From positions 62,001-126,000 of the forward strand of contig NZ_CP045434.1 in assembly GCF_009363895.1 (NCBI RefSeq): a stretch of DNA of 64,000 bases, read 5' to 3'. Position 1 is the stretch's first letter; every line of letters begins with the position of its first letter. Made by a program: the position numbers and the translations under genes. Below are positions 7,332 to 16,744 of the stretch, piece after piece. The notes under the pieces are model-generated. The model was not told where the DNA came from and made no database searches. It was given only the letters and a program-made list of their open reading frames with translations. Source of the DNA: Sphingomonas ginsengisoli An et al. 2013. GTDB lineage: Bacteria > Pseudomonadota > Alphaproteobacteria > Sphingomonadales > Sphingomonadaceae.

Positions 7332-8369
7332 ATGCTTAGATGGATTGCGGCGCTTGCCGCGCTCGGCACCGCCATGCCTGCACTGGCCGGGGCGAACGCC
7401 TCCGAGCCGACCGCGCAGGAGAAAGCGGCCGCGGCCAGGTTCGAGCAATCGCTTCATCCGCAAAGTGGCAGCATCACGGTGCCCGGAGCGCAAGCGAGCC
7501 TCAACCTGGGCGATCGCTATGTCTTTTATGCGCCCGACGAAGCGCGGCGGATCATCGTCGACGCCTGGGGCAATCCCCCCGCCGCCGCGGACGGCATCCT
7601 CGGCCTGGTGATGCCCAAGGGCGGGCACGTCTTCGATAGCTGGGGCGCGGTGGTCGAATATGAAAACACCGGCCACGTCGACGATGCCGACGCGGCGAGC
7701 CAGGACTATGACAAGCTCCTCGCCGACCTCAAGCAGGCGTCCGAGGAGAACAATGCTGAGCGCAAGAAGGGCGGTTTCGCGCCGGCGCACCTGGTCGGCT
7801 GGGCACAGCAGCCGTCATATGACGCGGCAGGCAAGGCGCTGATCTGGGCTCGCGACATCCGCTTCGAGGACGTCAACGGCGACACGCTCAACTACGATGT
7901 GCGCAAGCTCGCCCGAACTGGCGTGCTGTCGCTCAACATGATCGCGGGCATGGACGACCTGCCCGCCATTCGCACCGCTGCGGTCGACCTCGGCAAGACG
8001 GTCAGCTTCGCACCGGGCGCGGCTTATGCGGACTTCAATCCTCAGACCGACGAGAAGGCCGACTTCGGTCTCGCCGGACTGGTCGCGGCGGGGGCCGGGC
8101 TGGCGGTTGCGAAGAAGGTCGGGCTGTTGGGCCTGCTATTCGTGTTCCTCAAGAAGGGCTTCGTGATCGTGGCCGTGGCGGTGGCGGCGCTGTGGCGCCG
8201 GATCAAGCGGTTCTTCGGGCGAGGAGACGACGAAGCGGAGGCCGGCGAATATGCCGCGACGCACGAGGCAGACCACGCGGTCCCGCAGGAGCCGCTAACC
8301 GACCCCGACCCCTATCTGGCCGGCGGGGCGGCGACGTCGCCCGACGCGCCATCCCCGGAGGCGCGCTAG
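7332..8369 (+). CDS. DUF2167 membrane-anchored protein
   Basis: This is a 345-aa envelope protein. A signal peptide (MLRWIAALAALGTAMPALAG) comes first. The DUF2167 domain follows, recognisable by LNLGDRYVFY, ILGLVMPKG and LVGWAQQPSYDAAGKALIWARDI. The C-terminus has one or two transmembrane helices (GLAGLVAAGAGLAVAKKVG) and an acidic tail facing the cytoplasm. Several longer starts exist, but only the ATG at 7332 places the signal peptide at the N-terminus. The function is unknown. The next gene begins one base after its stop. Confidence 0.83.
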   Translation: MLRWIAALAALGTAMPALAGANASEPTAQEKAAAARFEQSLHPQSGSITVPGAQASLNLGDRYVFYAPDEARRIIVDAWGNPPAAADGILGLVMPKGGHVFDSWGAVVEYENTGHVDDADAASQDYDKLLADLKQASEENNAERKKGGFAPAHLVGWAQQPSYDAAGKALIWARDIRFEDVNGDTLNYDVRKLARTGVLSLNMIAGMDDLPAIRTAAVDLGKTVSFAPGAAYADFNPQTDEKADFGLAGLVAAGAGLAVAKKVGLLGLLFVFLKKGFVIVAVAVAALWRRIKRFFGRGDDEAEAGEYAATHEADHAVPQEPLTDPDPYLAGGAATSPDAPSPEAR

Positions 8370-8370
8370 C

Positions 8371-8760
8371 GTGGCGGCGAACTACCGGCCGCTGATGGAC
8401 CTGGCCGACGATCTTGCCGGCTATCAGCGCTATTGCAGCACGGCCGACGATGCTGCCGCGCGCAAGATCGAGGGGCAGTTCAACGGTGAACGGCGCAAGC
8501 TCGTCTATGAACTCATCGGAAAAGGCGGCGTGCCGGTAGACGCGGTGCTGGCTTCGGTCGATCGCGACCTCGAGCGGATCGCCGCGACTGGCAACCACAC
8601 AGCCTTCGCCATCGATCATGTACGCGAGCAAGTGCACCAGCACCTCGCCAAGCAGCTCGGCAGCTCACGCGCGATGCAATTGCTGACCCGCTGGGGCCCG
8701 CCCATCGGCGCCGGGATTGCGCTGATCGCCTATTTCTATCTGAAAACCTTGCCACGCTGA
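8371..8760 (+). CDS. Tail-anchored hypothetical protein
   Basis: This 129-aa protein starts with GTG immediately after the DUF2167 stop, so the two are very likely co-translated. Most of it is a helical, charged cytoplasmic part. A single hydrophobic segment close to the C-terminus (GAGIALIAYFYL) would anchor it in the inner membrane. I do not recognise a family. A role linked to the DUF2167 protein is inferred from spacing alone. Confidence 0.6.
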   Translation: MAANYRPLMDLADDLAGYQRYCSTADDAAARKIEGQFNGERRKLVYELIGKGGVPVDAVLASVDRDLERIAATGNHTAFAIDHVREQVHQHLAKQLGSSRAMQLLTRWGPPIGAGIALIAYFYLKTLPR

Positions 8761-8769
8761 ACGCCTGGC

Positions 8770-9225
8770 CTAGGCGAAGACCTGGCCGATCCAGGTCGCT
8801 TGGAGCGCGGGCTTGTCCTCGCCTTCGATCTCGACGGTGACGTCGTGGGCGAACTGAAACTGGCCCGGGCGCTTTTCCTCGATGCTGGCGAGGGTGAAGT
8901 GGCCACGGACCCGCTTGCCGGCGCGGACGGGGCTCAGGAAGCGGACCCGCTCGAAGCCATAGTTGACGCCCATCTTGGTCGTGTCGGGCACGAGCATCAC
9001 GTCGGCCGCCATCCGGCTCAGTAAGGAGAGCGAGAGGAAGCCGTGGGCGATGGTCCCGCCGAACGGCGTCTGCGCGGCGAGCGCCTCGTCGACATGGATG
9101 AACTGATGATCCTCGGTCGCGTCGGCGAAGAGGTTGATGCGGTCCTGGCCGACCGTGATCCAGCCGGAGGCGCCGAGCGATTTTCCGACATGCTCGCGGA
9201 TGGTGTCGAGGGAAGCGGTGGGCAT
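8770..9225 (-). CDS. MaoC-like hydratase (hot-dog fold)
   Basis: This is a 151-aa MaoC/R-specific enoyl-CoA hydratase family protein. The hydratase motif is complete: an Asp in FADATEDHQFIHVDEALA and the downstream His in GGTIAHGFLSLSLLSRM. It should hydrate trans-2-enoyl-CoA to (R)-3-hydroxyacyl-CoA, possibly feeding fatty-acid turnover together with the thiolase at 5990, although the two are not in one operon. The ATG at 9225 matches the family start. An upstream ATG at 9327 would add a 34-residue basic extension of no family resemblance. Confidence 0.88.
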   Translation of the reverse strand: MPTASLDTIREHVGKSLGASGWITVGQDRINLFADATEDHQFIHVDEALAAQTPFGGTIAHGFLSLSLLSRMAADVMLVPDTTKMGVNYGFERVRFLSPVRAGKRVRGHFTLASIEEKRPGQFQFAHDVTVEIEGEDKPALQATWIGQVFA

Positions 9226-9502
9226 GGACAAGGTGTAGCGGCTGAACGACGGACCGCAAGCGCGTACCTCCTGGCGTCGGGGCTGTGGCGCGAAGACTAC
9301 AGTTGCCCTCTTACATCGTCCCGGCATCGGACAGGCCGGAACTCTTTACTACGCAAAGCTTTACCGCATTGAAGACCCGGGGAATATCTGGGGTCATTGG
9401 GGTTCTGTCACATTCATTTTCACCGCTGTTCGGTTGAATGAAGGCGAACGGGCGTCGCGAGCGGCGGCTACGTGCCGGCCACTCATGTCAAGGAGTTGAG
9501 TG

Positions 9503-11665
9503 ATGTTTTTCAACGAGTTCGGCAACGAGTTGGCGGTTCAACCGGCGCGTGCCCCAGCGCTCGATGCCATTCCGCTGACCGTCGGCCTAGCTGGCGGCGG
9601 CTACGTGGTCGTCTGGCAGACCAGCGACGGTGACATCAAGAGCGACGTCACCGCTCGCGTGTATGACGCCTTCGGCAATCCGCAGGGCGCCGCTTTCACC
9701 GTCTTCAATGACTTCATTAATGTCGAATTTCCTCGCAACGTCGACGTCATCGCCTTGCCGAACGGCGGGTTTGCGGTGGCTAGCGTGCGCATTCTGTCGA
9801 CCGATTCCGCGGGCAATTACGCGACCACTAGCGACATCGCCCTGCAGTATTTCACCTCAACCGGCGCAGCCTCCTCGGCGGTGATTTCGGCATCGACGAC
9901 CGGTGGCAGCTCGTCGACTTACGTTTCGCAGCCCGAACTGACTCTGGCCGGCAATAAGCTGGTCGTGACGTGGGACGGCGGTGAGGGTCCGGGTTCGGCG
10001 CTTAATGCGCGCGAGTTCGACTTGAGCGGCAACGCCGCGACGGCAATCCTCACGCTCGATTCGTCGGCAAGCGGCGTCACTACGCAGTCGCCGGGCATCG
10101 CCGGTTTCGCCAACGGCGGCTTCCTAGAAGTCTGGCGAGTGGGCTCCTCGGAGAGCGCATCGGCCACCGGGTCGGGGGAGATTCGGGGGCAATTGTTCGC
10201 CGCGGACGGGACGGCGACGGGCGCCTCGTTCCAGATCAACACCAATTCCACCGGCATTCAGGGCATTCCGCACGTCAGCGTGCTCGACAATGGCAACGCG
10301 ATCGTGACCTGGCTCGACTACAGTGGTGCGACCGTGCAGATTCACGGCCAGCTGCTATCGAGCACCGGCACGGCGATCGGCAACGAATTCACCCTGGCCG
10401 ACACACATCAACCGTCCACCGCGACGGTTACCACGACGACGGGCACGGTCACCTACGTCAATGACACCAACATCAACGACTACGGCCTGACGGCGCTTCA
10501 CGACGGCGGCTTCGCCATCTCCTTCCGCGGTGGCGCAGATCAGCACATCTACGTGCGCGAGTTCGGCACCAGCGGCACTGCGGTGCGCGCCGCCACCAGC
10601 ATCAGCAACACCACCGGCAACTTCTCGAGCCTCCATGCGCTGGCCGGCGGCGGCTATGAGGTTGTGTGGAATGACAACGCCAACAACGTCGTCGCGCAGA
10701 CGATTGCTGAGCACCGCTCGGCGGTCGCCAACGACTTCAACGGCGACGGCAAGAGCGACGTATTGTGGCGCAACGACGACGGCACGGTCACCAATTGGCT
10801 TGGCGAGGCGAATGGCAACTTTGCCGGCAATGCAGGCAATTCGTACAACAATCCCGGTCCCGGCTGGACCGTGGCCGGGACGGGTGACTTCAACGGCGAC
10901 GGCCACGCCGACATTCTGTGGCGCAACACCAACGGTGACGTGACCAACTGGCTCGGCACGGCGACCGGCAATTTCACCGGGAACGCCGCCAACTCGTACA
11001 ATAATCCGGGCGCCGGCTGGACCGTGGCCGGGATCGGCGACTTCAACGGCGACGGCCACGCCGACATCCTGTGGCGCAACACCAACGGTGACGTGACCAA
11101 CTGGCTCGGCACGGCGAACGGGAATTTCGCGGGCAATGCGGGGAACTCGTACAATAATCCCGGCGCCGGCTGGACCGTGGTCGGAACCGGCGACTTCAAC
11201 GGCGATGGCCGCGACGACGTCCTGTGGCGCAACGCCAACGGCGACGTCACCGACTGGCTTGGCACGACGACCGGCAATTTTGCCGGCAATGCCGCCAACT
11301 CGTACAATAATCCGGGCGCGGGCTGGACCGTCGTCGGGATTGGTGACTTCAATGGCGATGGCCGCGACGACATCCTGTGGCGCAACACCAACGGCGACAT
11401 AACCAACTGGCTCGGCACGGCGAATGGCAACTTCGCCGGGAATGCCGCCAACTCGTACAACAATCCGGGCGCCGGCTGGACTGTCGTCGGGACCGGCGAC
11501 TACAACGGCGATGGTCGTGACGACGTCCTGTGGCGCAACACCAACGGTGACGTGACCGACTGGCTCGGCCAGGCCAACGGCAACTATATCGGCAACGCCG
11601 CCAACTCGTACAACAACCTGGGGCTCAACTGGCACGTCCAGCCCGATCATTCCCTGTTCTTCTAG
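9503..11665 (+). CDS. FG-GAP/VCBS repeat protein with six tandem repeats
   Basis: This is a 720-aa protein with two halves. The N-terminal half has beta-rich units with GGGYVVVWQ/GGFAVAS-type motifs, as in secreted propeller proteins. The C-terminal half has six 51-residue repeats starting at DNA positions 10733, 10886, 11039, 11192, 11345 and 11498, exactly 153 bp apart. Each carries a calcium-binding DFNGDGxxDxLWRN loop. There is no Sec signal peptide. The C-terminus ends in hydrophobic residues after an acidic stretch, which would suit type I secretion, but no secretion genes are nearby. The ATG at 9503 is seven bases after AGGAG; a GTG at 9500 is less well placed. Confidence 0.82.
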   Translation: MFFNEFGNELAVQPARAPALDAIPLTVGLAGGGYVVVWQTSDGDIKSDVTARVYDAFGNPQGAAFTVFNDFINVEFPRNVDVIALPNGGFAVASVRILSTDSAGNYATTSDIALQYFTSTGAASSAVISASTTGGSSSTYVSQPELTLAGNKLVVTWDGGEGPGSALNAREFDLSGNAATAILTLDSSASGVTTQSPGIAGFANGGFLEVWRVGSSESASATGSGEIRGQLFAADGTATGASFQINTNSTGIQGIPHVSVLDNGNAIVTWLDYSGATVQIHGQLLSSTGTAIGNEFTLADTHQPSTATVTTTTGTVTYVNDTNINDYGLTALHDGGFAISFRGGADQHIYVREFGTSGTAVRAATSISNTTGNFSSLHALAGGGYEVVWNDNANNVVAQTIAEHRSAVANDFNGDGKSDVLWRNDDGTVTNWLGEANGNFAGNAGNSYNNPGPGWTVAGTGDFNGDGHADILWRNTNGDVTNWLGTATGNFTGNAANSYNNPGAGWTVAGIGDFNGDGHADILWRNTNGDVTNWLGTANGNFAGNAGNSYNNPGAGWTVVGTGDFNGDGRDDVLWRNANGDVTDWLGTTTGNFAGNAANSYNNPGAGWTVVGIGDFNGDGRDDILWRNTNGDITNWLGTANGNFAGNAANSYNNPGAGWTVVGTGDYNGDGRDDVLWRNTNGDVTDWLGQANGNYIGNAANSYNNLGLNWHVQPDHSLFF
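10733..11650 (+). repeat. Six 153-bp tandem coding repeats
   Basis: Six units of exactly 153 bp inside the FG-GAP gene are nearly the same at the DNA level, with runs such as CTCGTACAATAATCCGGG recurring. This similarity beyond the protein level suggests recent duplication or ongoing homogenisation, and the array could gain or lose units by recombination. Confidence 0.85.
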
Positions 11666-11752
11666 GGACGAGGGGCGTTTCGCGACGGATGCCCGGGTCT
11701 CATGTTGCTCGAAGTCTGCGCGCAGACGACCACTGCCGCGTAGACTGAGGGA

Positions 11753-12000
11753 CACTGGTTCGGTCTCAACTCCGACGGGTCGCGCGCCGACGGGACGTTC
11801 AGCACCAGCGGTAAACCGACCTGCGCATTGACGACCAACTTCGACGTTGCCTGCACCGGAGGCTTCAGCGGCGACCGCCGCGCCAACCTGCTGTTTACGC
11901 GACAGCAACGGTCAGGTGAACGAATGGCTCGGTCAGCCCAACGTGTCAGTCGCCTGCAACGAACCGGCCATCCACAGCCTCGACGCCATCGTTTCAGGTT
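11753..12000 (+). pseudogene. Frameshifted remnant of an FG-GAP repeat gene
   Basis: Frame 11753 reads HWFGLNSDGS…FDVACTGGFSGDRRANLL. The reading frame then shifts by one base in a TTT at about 11893–11895. Removing one T restores NLLLRDSNGQVNEWLG, the same repeat type as in the gene just upstream. Stops bracket the fragment and no start or ribosome site is visible. It is best read as a decayed copy or the broken end of a longer or neighbouring FG-GAP gene. Confidence 0.55.
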
Positions 12001-12019
12001 TAGCCACCGCACCGCTTCT

Positions 12020-12833
12020 TATGAGCGCGAACGTTCTGAAAGATGCGAAACTGATCTTGAATTTGTGTCGAGGCCTAATGTCCGCTTTGAGATCGATGAT
12101 GCCATTACCGTCACCGGTGCTGACTACAACGTTGCGAGAGCCGTCGCTAAGGGCATCATGGCCTTATCCGCCATCGATGCAGGCGTTAGGACACCGTTGC
12201 CGTCCGCCCCAACTGATGGTGTCGTCGCAATAGCAGCGGTCAGCGTATCGGCGCGGCTACGCCGGAGAGGTAAAGGGAGCGGCGGCAAACCCATTTAAAG
12301 ATGATCCGCAGCAATTCTCCTCAACCAGCGTGCCGATCGAAACTCCTCGAAGCACGAGCAAGTTGTGCGGCAGCGCCATGCAGGCATCGAACAGGATCGT
12401 GTCGCAATTCGCGTCCGCGCAAAGTCGGTGATCTCGCGCAACGTGCCGTCGACCGCCGACGGCTGTAAGCGCATGAGGTCCAGCACATCGCGGCCGTCTC
12501 TAAGTGTGATGACATCATGGTTGGTGCTGCAGAACAATCGAACGAGATCGTCACAGGCGCAAGCCTCGATCGTCACGTTGCCGGTGGCGTGACTCTAGGA
12601 CGTGATGATATGATTGTCAGCCCCGCCGATCATCCGGATGCTTCCACGAGCCGCTGATCGAGGCGGTAGAAGATCAGAACGTCATCACCAGCCCCTTCCC
12701 GGAACTGATTGTCAGCGCTGCCGCTGTGAAACAGGTCATGAAAGCCCAACACGGAGATAGTTTCAGCGCCGGCCGTGCCGGTCAGAACTTCGCTGCCCGC
12801 CGTCCCTTTGATGATTGTCACCCAGCGGCGCAT
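12020..12833 (-). pseudogene. Decayed RTX-like calcium-binding protein gene
   Basis: The minus strand opens with an RTX-style start (VTIIKGTAGSEVLTG, then GAGDDVLIF) that stops at 12630. In another frame MIGGADNHIITS follows, then a TAG, then more coding-like sequence to 12295. Further on, fragments such as VVVSTGDGNGIIDL recur in yet another frame. RTX GGxGxD nonapeptides are recognisable but degraded. Stops and frame changes argue that it is no longer expressed as one protein. The stretch 12834–12922 holds nothing I can identify. Confidence 0.42.
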
Positions 12834-12922
12834 CGCAAATAAGTACAGGTTTACAGGATAGCCTCGGAAAGTGCGCTCTCGCCTCGCCCTTTCTGGTTCT
12901 CTGACAATTCAGCTGCAAACGC

Positions 12923-14022
12923 CTAGACACAACTATCGGAGAAAGGAGCGGCGTAGGGCATGACCAGGCGGCCGTCGGGGGCGGCGGTGAAAGTGGTGTG
13001 GGAGGGGTAGGCGAACTCGATCTTCGCGGCGGCGAGGCGGCGGAGGAGGTCGAGGACGATCGCCTGGCGGCTGGCGAACAAGCGGTCGGCATCGCGGCCT
13101 TTGTGGGTGAACAGCAATTCGAAATCGAGGCTCGACGCGCCGAAGCCGGTCAGCACGCAGCGGGTGAGCTTGCAGCCGGGCTGGTCCTCGACAGCGGCTT
13201 TGGCCATCGCCGGCACCTGCGCCAGCGTGTCGGGCGCGGTCTGGTAGACGAGCCCGAAGCGCAGCGTCTCCTGACGCTCATTACCCTCGGCGAGGTTCCT
13301 GATCTCGCGTTCGAGCAATTTGGTGTTGGCCATGATCACGGTCTCGCCGGTCAGGCTCTTCAATCGGGTGGTCTTGAGGCCGATCCGGTCGACCGTCCCG
13401 GTGGTGGTGTCGAAGCGGATGGTGTCGCCGCGGCGAACGGGCGGTCGAACAGGATCGACAGCGCGGCGAACAGGTCGGAGAAGATGCCCTGCGCGGCGAG
13501 GCCGATGGCGATGCCGCCAATGCCGAGCCCGGCGACCAAAGCGGTGACGTTGACACCCAGATTGTCGAGGATGACGATCAGCGCGATTCCGAACAAAGCG
13601 ACGCTGACCAGCACGCGGATCACGCCCAGCGCGTTGCCGAGGGTGGTTTCGCCCGGGCGCTCGCCGACATGGGTGCCGATCACGCCGAGGATGAGCTCGC
13701 GCCCCCAGATCGCCCCTTGCAGCGCGAAGGCGATGGTGAACAGGATGTCGAAGATCCGCTCGAACCGCGCGGGCGGTTGAGCGTAGGTCACCACGATCTC
13801 GAGCGCGGCGGCGACCATGAAGAGGATGGTGGTCTTGGCGAGGACGCGGCCGACCACGGTCCGCCAATGGAGCACGGTGGGGTCCTTGGCGATCAGCTTC
13901 TGCCCGCCGAGGCGGACCAGCAGCATCAGGCCGACAAGACCGAGCGCGACCAGGCTGCCGACTGCCAGCCCGTCGAGGTTGGCGAGGATCCAGTCGAATA
14001 CGGTGGGGAGCTTCCTGACCAT
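12923..14022 (-). pseudogene. MscS-type mechanosensitive channel, frameshifted
   Basis: The start at 14022 encodes the transmembrane part of an MscS-family channel. Several helices end in the pore-lining GLGIGGIAIGLAAQGIFSDL, then ILFDRPF. At about 13435 the frame breaks: one base appears to be missing. Adding a C would give DRPFRRGDTIRFD and continue in the frame that ends at 12923 with the cytoplasmic beta/alpha domain (RIGLKTTRLKSLTGETVIM). Together they would make about 366 aa, a normal length. It is either a real inactivating indel or a sequencing error. All other parts look intact, which favours an error or a very recent mutation. Confidence 0.8.
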
Positions 14023-14073
14023 GCGCGCGGGATGGCGGCGAGGCGGGAAGGGGTCAAGGTTGGGCGGGTGGCC

Positions 14074-15180
14074 CTAGGCTGCGGCGGCGACCCGATCGAC
14101 CTTGGCCGGTCCTTTGTCCGCAGCCTTGATCACCGCTTCGACGGCCTTGGGCTTGGCGGCCGTGCGACGTTTGCGGGCGCCTTTCATCAGGAAGTCGAGC
14201 AATCCGACCTCTTCGCTCGACAGCCATTTGCGCGGGCGGGGGCGCTTGACCTCGCCGAGCGGCAGCTTGGGATTGTCGCGGGCGGCTTCGATCAGCTTGG
14301 GGTGGACATAGCTCTTGCGGCTGATCGCCGGGGTGTTGCCTAGCGCTTCGGCAACCGGCTCGAGCACGGTCTTGAGGCTGATCTTGCGGCGCTCTTCCTC
14401 CTGCGCCTCGAGCATCTGCTCGAAGGCGATCACGCTGGCGCCCCAGGTATGGAAATTCTTGGCGGTGAAGTCGCCGCCGGTCGCCTCGCGGATATAGTCG
14501 TTCACGTCGGCCGAGGTGATCGGGCAGGCCTCGCCCTCATCGGTGAGGTACTGGAACAGATGTTGGCCGGGCAGCTCGCCGATCCTGCCGACCAGTCGCT
14601 TGAGTCGACTGTCCGCGATCGGCACCTCGTGGACGATGCCGTGCTTGCCCTTGAAGCGCATCATCAGCTTGCCCTTTTCCCGCCGAAGATGGCGGTTGCG
14701 CAGGGTGGTCGCGCCGAAGCTCTTGCCCGACTTCACATATTGTTCGTTACCGACCCGGATGAAATTGGTGTCGATCAGGCGAACGACCGCCGCGACGACA
14801 GCGTCCTTGTCGAGCGTGCGCCGTTTGAGGTCGGCGTCGACCTTGCGGCGCAGCTTGGGCAGCGCGGCGCCGAACTCGATCGCGCCCGAATATTTGTGCT
14901 TGTCCTGGCGGGCGCGGAAATCGGCGTGGTAGCGATATTGCTTGCGCCCCTTGGCGTCGCGCCCGGTCGCCTGGATATGGCCGTTGGCGTGGGGGCAGAA
15001 CCAGGCGTCGGTATAGGCCGGCGGCAGCGCGATGGCGTTCAGCCGATCGATCTCCTCGCGGTCGGTGATGCGGTCGCCGTCGGGGGAATAATAGGCCCAC
15101 TTGCCCTTGATCTGCTGGCGGGTGATGCCCGGCGTGTCGTCGGTGCAGTGGCGAAGTTGAACCATGGCGGTGTGACGCAT
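14074..15180 (-). CDS. DNA topoisomerase IB (bacterial/poxvirus type)
   Basis: This enzyme of about 368 aa relaxes supercoils by nicking one strand through a 3'-phosphotyrosine. The N-terminal part (PGITRQQIKGKWAYYSPDG) and the catalytic domain are present. The catalytic domain has TNFIRVGNEQYVKSGKSFGATTLRNRH, KNFHTWGAS and the active-site Tyr in ISRKSYVHP, about residue 291. The lysine-rich C-terminus probably helps bind DNA. The ATG at 15180 is chosen; ATGs at 15228 and 15165 are alternatives and none has a clear ribosome site. The gene is divergent from the DJ-1 gene, with only 20 bases between them. Confidence 0.9.
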   Translation of the reverse strand: MRHTAMVQLRHCTDDTPGITRQQIKGKWAYYSPDGDRITDREEIDRLNAIALPPAYTDAWFCPHANGHIQATGRDAKGRKQYRYHADFRARQDKHKYSGAIEFGAALPKLRRKVDADLKRRTLDKDAVVAAVVRLIDTNFIRVGNEQYVKSGKSFGATTLRNRHLRREKGKLMMRFKGKHGIVHEVPIADSRLKRLVGRIGELPGQHLFQYLTDEGEACPITSADVNDYIREATGGDFTAKNFHTWGASVIAFEQMLEAQEEERRKISLKTVLEPVAEALGNTPAISRKSYVHPKLIEAARDNPKLPLGEVKRPRPRKWLSSEEVGLLDFLMKGARKRRTAAKPKAVEAVIKAADKGPAKVDRVAAAA

Positions 15181-15200
15181 CGGACGAGAGGACGGTTCCC

Positions 15201-15725
15201 GTGACGAAACGAATGCTGTTGATGGCAAGCGACGGGTTCGAGCAGGACGAGTTGTTCGTGCCGCTGGAATTGCTGCGCGGGGAGGGGTGCGACGTCGCGC
15301 TCGCGGCGCCGTCGCTTAACCCCATCCAGGCGACCGTGCTCGACGATCCCGGGCGGACGATCCGCCCCCATCTGACGATCGGCGAGGTCGCCGTGGCGGA
15401 TTGGGATGCGCTGCTGCTGCCCGGCGGACTGATCAATCCCGACCACTTGCGGACCCGGCCCGAGGCGGTCGCGCTGGTCAGCGCATTCGCCGCGGCGGGC
15501 AAGGCGGTCGGCGCGATCTGCCACGGGCCGTGGCTGCTCATCGAAGCCGACCTGCTGCGCGGGGTGCGGGCGACCGGTTGGCGCTCGATCCGGACCGACC
15601 TTCGCAACGCCGGCGCGAAAGTCACCGAGGGGCCGGTCGAGCGCGATGGAGCAATCGTGACCGCAGTCGGGCCAGCCAACAGCGCCGATTTCGCGCGCGC
15701 GGTGCTGGCAGCAACGAACCGCTAA
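15201..15725 (+). CDS. DJ-1/PfpI family protein
   Basis: This is a 174-aa protein of the class I glutamine amidotransferase-like superfamily. The nucleophile Cys107 sits in the elbow AICHGP and the GGLINPD segment precedes it, as in PfpI/YhbO-type proteins. These proteins are linked to repair of glycated molecules or to stress resistance. The GTG at 15201 matches the family N-terminus; an ATG at 15213 would trim four residues. The specific activity is unknown. Confidence 0.87.
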   Translation: MTKRMLLMASDGFEQDELFVPLELLRGEGCDVALAAPSLNPIQATVLDDPGRTIRPHLTIGEVAVADWDALLLPGGLINPDHLRTRPEAVALVSAFAAAGKAVGAICHGPWLLIEADLLRGVRATGWRSIRTDLRNAGAKVTEGPVERDGAIVTAVGPANSADFARAVLAATNR

Positions 15726-15749
15726 CCACTTTTGCCTAGGTTTGCGGCC

Positions 15750-16169
15750 ATGATGGACAGTGACCGCGTCGGCATCGTGGCGATCGATTGGACCTTGGCG
15801 CTGCTGCTTGCCGCCGCCACCGGCTGGAGCGCACTGCGCGCCGGGATCCCCTTGCTTGTCGGCGGCGCCGCGCTGGTGGGCTTTGCAATGGGGCTGTGGG
15901 CGATGCGCTGGGCGGGAAGCCGTCCGCGGCGCTTCGCGTTGCCGACCTTTGCTTTGCCCGAGTTTCCGAACGGTGCGGTCGAGGCGCTGCCCGAGGGCGT
16001 AGTGCGGCTGCCGCTTAGGCCGCTGCCGACGCCGGGCGAGCTCGAGGCCCGCATCCAGCGTCATATGGGGCAGCGACCGGCCCAAGCGGCCGAGGTCGTC
16101 CCGCTCCATGCCGATGCCGGAGCCGCGCTGCGCCAGGCGCTGGCCGGGCTTCGCCAAGCCCGGCCCTAG
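15750..16169 (+). CDS. Small membrane protein of unknown function
   Basis: This is a 139-aa protein with two adjacent hydrophobic segments near the N-terminus (WTLALLLAAATGWSAL and PLLVGGAALVGFAMGLWAM) and a soluble C-terminal part rich in Pro and Arg. No family is recognised. The ATG at 15750 is preferred over a TTG at 15732. It follows the DJ-1 gene by 24 bases and may share its transcript. Confidence 0.55.
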   Translation: MMDSDRVGIVAIDWTLALLLAAATGWSALRAGIPLLVGGAALVGFAMGLWAMRWAGSRPRRFALPTFALPEFPNGAVEALPEGVVRLPLRPLPTPGELEARIQRHMGQRPAQAAEVVPLHADAGAALRQALAGLRQARP

Positions 16170-16171
16170 GG

Positions 16172-16504
16172 TCATTCGCACAAGGTCAACGCTTCCAGTT
16201 CGATCACGACGTCGCCGTCGCGCGCCGGGGCGCAGTGGATGACCTTGAGGTCGGCGACGAACCGGCCTCCGCCAAGCGGCAGCTCGGCCTCTTCGAGGCC
16301 GGCAACCAATTTCTCGGCCAGCTCCAGGGCCTGTTCGCCCCGCACCGCGAAGCTCGCCATGTGGCGCTCGCCGACGAAGGTAAGCGATTGCCAGTCGACG
16401 CTTAACCAACTCGTAAGCAAAAACCTGCTTTGCTCGTTTTCTACCATCGTCATGAGCGCACGATGCAGCGCAGAGCCCGCGCTGCTGAGCATCGGACGGC
16501 TCAT
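16172..16504 (-). CDS. Hypothetical protein (110 aa)
   Basis: This is a soluble protein of 110 aa that I cannot place. The middle shows an alternating strand/helix pattern (DWQSLTFVGERHMASFAVRG, then ALELAEKLVAGLEEAEL). The ATG at 16504 is chosen because the upstream extension to 16624 is basic and unlike the rest. It converges with the membrane-protein gene, with two bases between the stops. The stretch 16505–16736 upstream holds no gene I can support. It probably contains this gene's promoter and the original promoter of the S24 regulator now at 19868. Confidence 0.5.
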   Translation of the reverse strand: MSRPMLSSAGSALHRALMTMVENEQSRFLLTSWLSVDWQSLTFVGERHMASFAVRGEQALELAEKLVAGLEEAELPLGGGRFVADLKVIHCAPARDGDVVIELEALTLCE

Positions 16505-16736
16505 TGAACCTGCTCCAGATAGCACGGACCCTTTGTACTGTCTGGTGGCGCGGCTCTCTGCCGTTACGCAGATCGAACACGAATCGAGGGTCGCGGACCG
16601 CTTCGCGGCCGAACCTCGCCGCACTGAAGTTTCTGGAACGGAGGAATTTTTCTACTTCACGCAATAAGACCATATTAAATGCCCCCCGGGCGTCTCCAAC
16701 TCGACGCGGCACCCGCAAAGTCACTATCCCTTTCAT

Positions 16737-16744
16737 ACTTGTCT
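16737..16744. repeat. Target-site duplication, left
   Basis: ACTTGTCT immediately precedes the left inverted repeat of the IS1595-type element and is repeated exactly at 19831–19838. Eight-base duplications are the rule for the IS1595 family. Confidence 0.9.

Noticed and set aside
9438..9503. 21-codon upstream ORF ending in TGATG at the FG-GAP gene start
   Set aside because: No ribosome site and very Arg-rich, as expected for a chance frame in GC-rich DNA.
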